Assembly: GCA_027348355.1 (NCBI GenBank)
Contig: DAIEPN010000052.1
Coordinates: 1-5,387 of the forward strand
Length of the DNA: 5,387 nucleotides
Reading direction: 5' to 3'
Source: Chlamydiota bacterium
GTDB taxonomy: Bacteria; Chlamydiota; Chlamydiia; Chlamydiales; Rhabdochlamydiaceae
Shown: positions 1-5,387 of the stretch, piece by piece
Layout: every line of letters begins with the position of its first letter
How positions within the stretch are numbered: position 1 is the first letter of the stretch
The notes under the pieces: generated by a model
The model's input: only the letters and a program-made list of their open reading frames with translations
Told to the model about the DNA's origin: nothing
The model's database searches: none
Made by a program: the position numbers and the translations under genes

Positions 1-808
1 TTTTTTACTTGATCTTGCTAAATTTGCCATTCCAGTCTATTGGATCGATGAGTCCTCTCAAATGATTCTTCAATACATCCCAAGAGCAGAAAAAGATTCA
101 GGTATGTTCGTGCCACAAAAATCGATCCAAGATTTTTTAAAGGCCACATTTTTTGGGATCTATGGATCCAATCTCATCGAAGGAGATTTTGAAAAAGAGC
201 TCACAGCCCTCCTTGAAGGTATTTTACAAATGAGGAAAGAGACAAATCATCCTCTTTTGCGTAAGGATACTCCTGTTGCTTTGGTCACAGGAGGGGGTCC
301 TGGATCCATGGAACTTGGTAATCGCGTTGCAAAGTCTTTACAAATTTTATCTTGCGCAAACATCATCGATTTTCGTGGCAAAGAAAATGATGTGATCAAT
401 GAGCAAAAACAAAATCCTTATATCGATGCCAAAATGACGTATAGACTTGATAGGCTCGTAGAAAGACAAGCTGAATTCAACCTTGATTTTCCAATACTCC
501 TCAGTGGTGGTATTGGAACCGACTTTGAATTTACTCTCGAAGAAGTTCGAAGGAAGGTGGGATCCTCCCCCCCTTCACCCGTTCTTCTTTTTGGCGAAAA
601 AAAATATTGGCAAGAAAAAATCACTACAAGGTTCCAATGCAACCTAGCTGCAGGAACAATCAAAGGCTCTGAGTGGGTCAGCAACTGCTTTTACTGCATT
701 CAGACTGCAAAGCAAGGATTAGAGATCTATCGCAAATTTTTCCAAGGAACTTTACCTATTGGGAAAAACGGGCCTGTCTTCCCTGAAGGATTTTGCGATA
801 CTTTTTAA
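1..808 (+). CDS. LOG/COG1611-type Rossmann-fold nucleotide-binding protein, 5' end outside the window
   Basis: The frame is open from base 2 with no stop, and the codons before the first ATG (62) read as plausible protein (FLLDLAKFAIPVYWIDESSQ), so the gene enters from the left and the ATG at 62 is probably internal. Counting from that ATG, a glycine-rich nucleotide-binding motif lies at residues 77-86 (GGGPGSMELG). A second motif at 149-156 (GGIGTDFE) matches the GGxGTxxE signature of the LOG/lysine-decarboxylase-like superfamily. Here Ser replaces the usual Pro before GG. Known members of the superfamily bind nucleoside monophosphates, and several cleave the N-glycosidic bond (LOG, PpnN); the retained Glu fits such activity, but the substrate is unknown. 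No signal peptide or membrane segment is visible, so it is probably cytosolic. It ends 85 nt before the next gene, which appears to have its own promoter. Assignment to the superfamily is fairly secure; the precise function is not. Confidence 0.8.
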   Translation, partial: FLLDLAKFAIPVYWIDESSQMILQYIPRAEKDSGMFVPQKSIQDFLKATFFGIYGSNLIEGDFEKELTALLEGILQMRKETNHPLLRKDTPVALVTGGGPGSMELGNRVAKSLQILSCANIIDFRGKENDVINEQKQNPYIDAKMTYRLDRLVERQAEFNLDFPILLSGGIGTDFEFTLEEVRRKVGSSPPSPVLLFGEKKYWQEKITTRFQCNLAAGTIKGSEWVSNCFYCIQTAKQGLEIYRKFFQGTLPIGKNGPVFPEGFCDTF

Positions 809-828
809 TCTAAATTTAAATAATTTTT

Positions 829-858
829 TTGCAGATAATTTTTCTCTTTGTTTATAAG
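829..858 (+). promoter_or_regulatory. Putative sigma70-type promoter of the DUF1207 gene
   Basis: TTGCAG (829-834) and TATAAG (853-858) are separated by 18 bp in the AT-rich gap between the two left-hand genes. Transcription would start near 865, leaving a leader of about 30 nt before the ATG at 894. The T-rich tract just upstream could act as an UP-like element. AT-rich DNA gives such matches by chance, so this is a moderate call. Confidence 0.4.
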
Positions 859-893
859 TGCGTTAACACAACAACTCTGATAGGCCGCCTTAA

Positions 894-2144
894 ATGAAAA
901 TGAATAGTAAAATCGCATTGCTCCTCAAAACACTGGTCTGCGCCTCTCCATTAGTCATCTTTGCAGATCAAGGTGAAATTTCTTCCGATCTCCCAGTAGA
1001 AGATAAGGAAATTGCTCACGTAGGCCTAGAGACCTATCTCTTAACAAGAGCAGATAGTCTACCTGTAGAAAATTTCGAAGATGCCACTGATCCCTATCTA
1101 GAAGGATATATACAAGCTCTCATCGACATTCACTATAGTGAATTCGCTGTTTTGGTTACAGTCAAAGACCACAAAGTTACTCTTTCAAATTTACCAAAGA
1201 ACGAACTCATTGCAAAGAGTATCGTGGAATTTGTTAAAGATATACCAGGTGTTAAATCTGTAGAAGTAGAAGAAAAACTTTCTGCAAAAGAAGAAGCTGC
1301 CAGAGCACTTTATATAGAAAGACCAAGAGTTAATGGAATATGGTTTCCGGAATCAACCGTTCTTTTCGTCCCACTTGTTGCAGATCCAAGACAACCAAGA
1401 TATTCGATTGCGTATCGTGGAGGAGATGCAGTTGTAGGGACAGTTGCCGCCGCAGTAGCGCTTGGTGATAACTTCCCTATTTTCCGTTGGAAAGATACAT
1501 TCAGATGGCATGGGGACCTTCAAATCGGTATCGAAGCTGGAATCTGGGCCGTATTTAACTATCATGATATCCCTCGAAAAAAAGATGGTGAATCTTGCGA
1601 GCTTGTCAACACAGATTATTATCTAGGTATCCCTCTTACTTACGCAGTAGATAAATGGTCTTTTAGATATCGCCTGTACCACATATCAAGCCACTTAGGT
1701 GATGAGTTCCTAGTTAACAGACCCTACTATTTGGATAAGAGAAAAAATCCAAGTTTCGAAGCAATGGATTTATTTGCCTCCTATCAATTTACAAGCGGGA
1801 TCCGTGGATATATCGGTCCTGGAATTATCTTACATAGCGACCACACCTTCCCAATGAGAACTTTCTACGTTGAGTATGGCGCAGAATTTCGTTTCTTAGG
1901 TCATAAAGTGGACTACCATCAACTCTATGGAACTTGTTTCTTTGCTTTCCATATAGAAAACTGGCAGATCCGAAAATGGGCCTTTGATGAGACTTTTATG
2001 CTAGGATATGAATTAAGTAAACTCCAAGGAATCGGGAGAAAAATGCGGATTTTCATTGACTACCATAATGGATTTTCTTATGAAGGCCAGTTCTTTAGAA
2101 AGCGAACCAGCTATGGAGAAATTGGCTTCTCTTGGGGATTCTAA
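894..2144 (+). CDS. Exported BON-domain/DUF1207 protein, probably outer membrane
   Basis: This complete 416-aa protein has a positively charged N-terminus, a hydrophobic stretch (residues 8-22) and a likely signal peptidase I site after A24 (VIFA|DQ). Residues about 68-127 look like a BON domain (alternating beta/alpha, with IPGVKSVEVEE at its end), a fold that binds lipid surfaces or membranes in proteins such as OsmY. Residues about 148-416 resemble DUF1207, including the typical block ending in ADPRQPR (163-169). This part is rich in aromatic residues and alternating strands, and ends with Phe416 (GFSWGF), as outer-membrane beta-barrels do for BAM recognition. I infer a barrel with a periplasmic BON domain; its cargo or role is unknown. 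A second ATG lies at 900. The start at 894 is favoured by weak AGG (882-884) spacing, but either start gives the same mature protein. It is followed by a tRNA gene with a separate promoter. Confidence 0.85.
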   Translation: MKMNSKIALLLKTLVCASPLVIFADQGEISSDLPVEDKEIAHVGLETYLLTRADSLPVENFEDATDPYLEGYIQALIDIHYSEFAVLVTVKDHKVTLSNLPKNELIAKSIVEFVKDIPGVKSVEVEEKLSAKEEAARALYIERPRVNGIWFPESTVLFVPLVADPRQPRYSIAYRGGDAVVGTVAAAVALGDNFPIFRWKDTFRWHGDLQIGIEAGIWAVFNYHDIPRKKDGESCELVNTDYYLGIPLTYAVDKWSFRYRLYHISSHLGDEFLVNRPYYLDKRKNPSFEAMDLFASYQFTSGIRGYIGPGIILHSDHTFPMRTFYVEYGAEFRFLGHKVDYHQLYGTCFFAFHIENWQIRKWAFDETFMLGYELSKLQGIGRKMRIFIDYHNGFSYEGQFFRKRTSYGEIGFSWGF

Positions 2145-2151
2145 AAAAACC

Positions 2152-2181
2152 TTGCTTTGTCTACTCTACTTAGAGTATAGT
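2152..2181 (+). promoter_or_regulatory. Putative promoter of the CAT-anticodon tRNA
   Basis: A weak -35 (TTGCTT, 2152-2157) and a good -10 (TATAGT, 2176-2181) are 18 bp apart. The -10 ends 12 bp before the first tRNA base, so transcription would begin a few bases upstream of the mature 5' end, as is usual for single tRNA genes. The -35 matches consensus only in its first three bases. Confidence 0.5.
2162..2177. repeat. 7-bp inverted repeat in the tRNA promoter spacer
   Basis: TACTCTA (2162-2168) and TAGAGTA (2171-2177) are perfect inverted copies with a 2-bp centre (CT). The repeat fills most of the spacer and reaches into the -10 box. It could be a protein-binding operator or chance. It is a poor terminator for the upstream gene, because no T-run follows it on the + strand. 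Confidence 0.5.
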
Positions 2182-2193
2182 GATGCCCTCTCC

Positions 2194-2267
<74 letters not shown>

Positions 2268-2304
2268 TACTTCTTCCCGAGTTCATCACACTAAAAATGA
2301 GCAC

Positions 2305-2314
2305 GTTGCGCAAC
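2305..2314. repeat. 10-bp perfect palindrome in the convergent intergenic gap
   Basis: GTTGCGCAAC is self-complementary. It sits in the 116-bp gap between the tRNA 3' end and the stop codon of the oppositely oriented HEPN-like gene. There is no loop and no adjacent T-run, so it is not a convincing terminator; it could be a protein-binding site or chance. I saw no clear rho-independent terminator for either transcription unit in this gap. Confidence 0.3.
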
Positions 2315-2383
2315 ATCAACCAAATTGCCCAAAAGTGCGATTATGACTTTAGCTCCTCTAATTTATCGATACAAGCACTGCTG

Positions 2384-3025
2384 TTATTTTCTCTTAATGG
2401 CGATCCTCGCCAATTCTTCAACAAGGCGAACGTCTTTTGAAATTCGAGTATTGTCTTCAATCTTATCTGGGTCAATATATGGCTCTTTAAAGACATGGCC
2501 TATTGCATTCCTACAATTATGATCTAAATATTCTGCGATGTCATTATGATCAGCTTTAAGTTCTGCGACCCGTTGATTTTCTATCCTAAGATTTAAGACA
2601 GTTTCATTAATCCATCTATATCGTGCCTTCTTTTCAGAAATCACAACTTCGATTACTTTCCAGAAATTAAAAAACTTATAGAATACACTTTCCGAATTTA
2701 ATCCCTCTTTATACAAGGAAAGAGCAAGCTCTTTTTTTGAAGAATTAGGTTTTACGTAATTTGAAAGAAGATAAACTGGGTCTATTTTTAATCCGCTGAT
2801 CATTCTCGGCCCCCCACCTCAGGTAAGAGGAATATTGCGCCGAGGACCGCATGCCCCATAAGTCTTTCTTATTGGAACTTGATGCTGCCATACGAGAAAG
2901 CTAAGCAGTTTGTTTACAGATATTTCTGCATCTTTAGAGTTGTTCATCTCCTTAAAACCAACACTAAGAATGGATCTACTTTCTGGAGTGCCGTTAATCC
3001 AACGAAAAGTAAATTTCTTCCTCAT
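2384..3025 (-). pseudogene. MauJ-like/HEPN-type protein interrupted by an in-frame TGA
   Basis: Two open segments, 3025-2822 and 2818-2384, are in the same frame and separated only by one TGA at 2821-2819. Read through, they give about 213 residues. The N-terminal part (MRKKFTFRWIN...) and the C-terminal part together resemble the widespread hypothetical proteins annotated 'methylamine utilization protein MauJ' or Apea-like HEPN; this is recall, not a search result. The C-terminal helical part carries CRNAIGH, an R-N-x3-H motif (R at 2512-2510, H at 2497-2495). That matches the Rx4-6H catalytic signature of HEPN ribonucleases and toxins. Residues flanking the stop (GGGPRM after it) look like normal protein, so the stop is probably a nonsense change, for example CGA or TGG to TGA. 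An ATG at 2803, just after a G-rich stretch, could restart translation and yield a 139-aa protein holding the whole HEPN motif. The start at 3025 follows GGAG directly; a TTG at 3031 is the alternative. Last gene of the leftward cluster. Confidence 0.65.
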
Positions 3026-3092
3026 CTCCAATTACAAGACTGGTGTCTAACACGTAATCAATTTGAAATAAGCAATCTGCATCCAGAGCGTT

Positions 3093-3937
3093 TTATTTTT
3101 CTGCGGACCGTTCAATATGCTCGCTCCAAGGATCTTGCACCAATCCATCTGTGAGTTTTGCTACTAATTGTTCAGCTAACCATGTTGGATCACAAAGATT
3201 ATTATAGGGACGCCATTTTGTGCTTTTTGTTTGATGAAATTGACTTCTGTGCCAATGAAACATCAATGTCCCGGACTGAAGTTCGGGGATACAAAGTCGA
3301 AAAGAACGCGGGTAAGTTTCTGGATTACGAGCAAAGTCTTCAGAGATAGCAAACAATGAAAATGTATTTAAGATTCTCTTTATTAATCCAAATGAATGGA
3401 AAATTGTTCCGGCAATAAAATCAAGACGAGTTTCAAGGAGTGTTTTCATCCCTTCAATTTGCACCAAAATACCGTCATCTAAGTCATGAAAATAATAATT
3501 TCCATCTTCTCCTCTAAATACTTTTCGATTTTCACCATCTTCTTTCTGCCAACATTTGTCCCAACCACTTAACTGATCAATATGATCTAACAGAAATTGC
3601 TCAACTTCCTTCCAAGCCGTTTCCAGTGGACTTTTGCTCATTAATCTTAAGAGCTCGATTAACAATGCTTGAATATGCTCTGAATGAGAAAATTCCCGAG
3701 TATAGCAATTTAGGAAGTCTTGAAATATTGCATACCAAGTACCTTCAGGAAGAACAACCCTCTGACCAGAAATATTTCCACTAATGATAGTTTTTCGAAA
3801 CACATCTTCAAGTGAGCAGTTTTCTAAATCCTTTAATAGCTTTGAGGCGGCTTCATGAATATCATTTGGCGGGTATAGTGGCGTTCCATGAGAAAACCTA
3901 ACAAAGGGGTGTTAATAAGATTTGTATCAGTTGTCAC
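3093..3937 (-). pseudogene. Unrecognised protein (about 281 aa) with a -1 frameshift near its N-terminus
   Basis: The longest uninterrupted stretch starts at a GTG (3803) and gives 236 aa, but its frame stays open and protein-like up to 3911 (HPFVRFSHGTPLYPPNDIHEAASKLL...). A better start is the GTG at 3937, in another frame. It lies 5 nt after the upstream stop codon and 10 nt from a perfect AGGAGG. That frame reads VTTDTNLINTP and hits a TAA after 34 codons unless it shifts by -1 around 3910-3902, where the message has C CCT TTG. The shift joins both parts into about 281 aa. One extra C in the CCCC run (3906-3909 on the + strand as GGGG) would also restore it. I recognise no domain: the protein is mixed alpha/beta, soluble, with many aromatic and acidic residues and a His-rich patch (FHWHRSQFH). 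It could be a decayed gene, a recoded gene or a sequencing error. Confidence 0.6.
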
Positions 3938-3942
3938 TGGGG

Positions 3943-4275
3943 CTACGCCTCCTCTACCAAAAATGGACATGCCTGACATGTCATGCCTTCGGGATAATCA
4001 ATCCCTGCTTCATGACGACAACCAATGACCCTTTCTATCGTAGCTACAGAATCGACTCTACTAAGATTTAGATAAGCAGAAATCTCCTCTAAAACCTGTT
4101 TATCACTTTTTATGTCCTTCGACTCAGAAGACCATTTTCTTGTTTCAATGAAATTTCGTCCCGCCGCGACGGTAATACCAACAACAATTTTTGTAACGAT
4201 CTTATCATTAGGACCGTAGTAAGCAATCGTTCCTGTGCGAAAATTTGTTTCAACTTCGTTAAATTCATTCTTCAT
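3943..4275 (-). CDS. Small conserved-type protein with C-x-H...C-x2-C metal-binding-like motif
   Basis: This is a complete 110-aa soluble protein without a signal peptide. Its C-terminus has C86-x-H88 and C100-x2-C103, within GCRHEAGIDYPEGMTCQACPF, which is a likely zinc site. I recall similar uncharacterised bacterial proteins ending in a GCPHEEGIDYP...CPxCPF-like block, so I regard it as a conserved hypothetical family; no function is assigned. The N-terminal part (residues 11-40) is beta-rich, and residues 58-71 look helical. It starts 17 nt after the ATPase stop, with a weak GTGAGAG ribosome site, and its end carries the ribosome site of the next gene. This implies co-transcription and coupled translation. 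It is the only intact, fully contained gene of the leftward cluster. Confidence 0.8.
   Translation of the reverse strand: MKNEFNEVETNFRTGTIAYYGPNDKIVTKIVVGITVAAGRNFIETRKWSSESKDIKSDKQVLEEISAYLNLSRVDSVATIERVIGCRHEAGIDYPEGMTCQACPFLVEEA
3948..3953 (-). promoter_or_regulatory. Shine-Dalgarno AGGAGG that sets the start of the frameshifted gene
   Basis: On the - strand AGGAGG lies inside the last codons of the 110-aa gene, 10 nt before the GTG at 3937. It is the only strong ribosome site near this junction. It argues that translation of the downstream gene starts at 3937 rather than at the GTG at 3803. Confidence 0.55.
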
Positions 4276-4292
4276 AGACTCTCACTTTTTGC

Positions 4293-5387
4293 TCACAAAT
4301 CAGCAATATCGATGATACGGTAAAAATAGCGACTACTTAATAGAGCGTCGGAAACTGGGCCTAAATGAAACAGAACAGGCGAAATCCCAAAGCCTTTTGG
4401 CAAGCTAAGAGAAGCTATTTTGGTTTTCATTGCATCGACCACTTCCAGCCCCAATTCACGACGGCGCATTTTGACTTCACAGACAAAAAGAGTGTTGGAA
4501 TGCATTTGAATCAAATAATCAATTTGGCACCCTTTTTTGCGGCCTGAGGCTTTTTGAAAATAGGGATTATCAATAACTACATCCTGAGCGTGAATTCCAA
4601 GTGTCTGGTAAAGAAGAGATCTATTTTTCAGAAGAAGATTTTCGAGCTGGAATCCGAGCATGGGTTCCCATCCAGGCAAACTAGAAAGTGGGACGTCTAA
4701 AAATGACCCTTGCTCAATTTTCGTAAGGTTGGGTTCAATATAATGGATATAGAAGCGAAGATAATTGTCGGAAAGACGATACAGGGTCAGTTTTCCTGGC
4801 TTACCTGTTTTTAAAGACCAGTCTGGATGTCTGCTAACAAACCCACAGATTTCAAGGGCTTTAAGATGATGACTTAGTGTACCACTTGGCGAGTAGGCCA
4901 TTGTCTTTTGAAGAGTAGCTCGGTCTTTCATGCCCTGGCTTAGTATTGTAATGATCTTTTTGTATATTTCACCTCTAGAACTGAAAAGATCATTAAAAAT
5001 TCGATCAAATTCATGCACCAAAAGGCCATTTTTTTCAAAACAGAGCCGTTTAATATTCTCATCAGCACTTTGATGAGTTTGAATCTGCTCAAGATACCAA
5101 GGCACTCCTCCAGTCACACTCAAAATCTTAAAAAAGTCGAGATCTGACCCTTTAAAGCCTTGAAGATTCAGTAATTCCCTGCATTGTGGAATCGAGAGTT
5201 CTGTAAGTTCGAGATATAGAGAAACCCGACCAAAAAAAGCTGTGCTATTGATAATATTTTTATCAATCCAAGTCGAGATAGAGCCACATAAAATAAGGAT
5301 AAGCGATGGATGGTTTTGCAAGACAAGATCCCACCAAACTTTTAACTTAGAGGTAAATGTCGGATCTTTTGAACCCATCCACGAAAT
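4293..5387 (-). CDS. DUF234-type (archaeal-type) AAA/STAND-like ATPase with PD-(D/E)XK-like C-terminus, 5' end outside the window
   Basis: The frame runs to the right edge. Codons before the ATG at 5378 read ISW, giving ISWMGSKDPTF, which looks like the stretch just after a Walker B DE; Walker A and B should therefore lie beyond the window, and ATG 5378 is internal. Numbered from that Met: a sensor-1-like strand LILILCGS (26-33), an FFGR arginine (51), a helical lid (55-130), a winged-helix region (about 135-205, SGTLSHHLKALEICGFV then a wing), and a C-terminal domain with D287, E301 and K303 (QID...CEVK). The last triad fits the PD-(D/E)XK-like fold typical of DUF234 ATPases, and may be nuclease-like. 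These proteins form large families in archaea and intracellular bacteria; roles are mostly unproven, with regulation, DNA transactions or mobile-element defence proposed. It is the first visible gene of the leftward cluster; its promoter is outside the window. Confidence 0.85.
   Translation of the reverse strand: MSWMGSKDPTFTSKLKVWWDLVLQNHPSLILILCGSISTWIDKNIINSTAFFGRVSLYLELTELSIPQCRELLNLQGFKGSDLDFFKILSVTGGVPWYLEQIQTHQSADENIKRLCFEKNGLLVHEFDRIFNDLFSSRGEIYKKIITILSQGMKDRATLQKTMAYSPSGTLSHHLKALEICGFVSRHPDWSLKTGKPGKLTLYRLSDNYLRFYIHYIEPNLTKIEQGSFLDVPLSSLPGWEPMLGFQLENLLLKNRSLLYQTLGIHAQDVVIDNPYFQKASGRKKGCQIDYLIQMHSNTLFVCEVKMRRRELGLEVVDAMKTKIASLSLPKGFGISPVLFHLGPVSDALLSSRYFYRIIDIADL

Noticed and set aside
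418..684. An 88-codon - strand ORF
   Set aside because: It is fully antisense to the well-supported Rossmann-fold gene and has no family-like features.
805..830. T-rich tract after the first gene as a rho-independent terminator
   Set aside because: No GC-containing stem precedes the T-run; only weak AT-only self-complementarity is present.
2297..2440. A 47-codon + strand ORF starting MSTLRNINQIAQ
   Set aside because: It has no ribosome site, overlaps the 3' end of the oppositely oriented HEPN-like gene, and its length is common by chance.
2819..2821. TGA read as selenocysteine or as tryptophan
   Set aside because: There is no known selenoprotein match and no evident SECIS-type hairpin, and the other genes in the window use TGG for Trp; a nonsense change is simpler.
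2849..2860. GCATGCCCCATA, 11 of 12 identical to the tRNA 3' end at 2258-2269, as a possible att direct repeat
   Set aside because: It lies inside the HEPN-like coding sequence at a point with sensible protein on both sides, is short, and no integrase is present; chance is likely.
2325..3349. Several + strand ORFs of 63-91 codons (2325-2522, 2879-3154, 3158-3349)
   Set aside because: They lie mostly opposite the leftward genes, lack ribosome sites and show no recognisable motifs; they are antisense shadows.

Overview
The window looks like chromosome from an AT-rich, Gram-negative bacterium. The best guess is an environmental (Parachlamydia/Simkania-type) member of the Chlamydiae. This rests mainly on the DUF1207 outer-membrane-type protein with an N-terminal BON domain, and on a DUF234-type ATPase of the kind common in such intracellular bacteria. 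No sequence search was possible, so the taxonomy is inference.

Left half (1-2267, + strand) looks like ordinary core genome. It holds the 3' part of a LOG/COG1611-type Rossmann-fold nucleotide-binding protein, cut by the window edge. An intergenic region with a plausible sigma70-type promoter follows. Next is a complete gene for an exported protein (signal peptide, BON domain, DUF1207 domain, C-terminal Phe), then a tRNA with CAT anticodon and its own promoter.

Right half (2384-5387, all - strand) is different. Transcription runs right to left and converges on the tRNA. In transcription order there are four genes: (1) a DUF234-type ATPase with winged helix and a PD-(D/E)XK-like C-terminal domain, cut by the right edge; (2) a 110-aa protein with a C-x-H...C-x2-C metal-binding-like motif; (3) an unrecognised protein of about 281 aa whose N-terminus is joined to its body only through a -1 frameshift; (4) a MauJ-like/HEPN-type protein with an R-N-x3-H motif, interrupted by an in-frame TGA. 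Gaps are 17 nt, 5 nt and 87 nt (to the preferred ATG of gene 4).

Tight spacing suggests genes 1-3, and perhaps 4, are co-transcribed. An ATPase, a metal-binding small protein, an unknown and a HEPN protein, placed 116 bp from a tRNA 3' end, would fit an accessory island, possibly of defence or toxin type. No integrase or convincing att repeat is present, and two of the four genes carry lesions. The island may be decaying, may use recoding, or may contain sequencing errors; the sequence alone cannot separate these.
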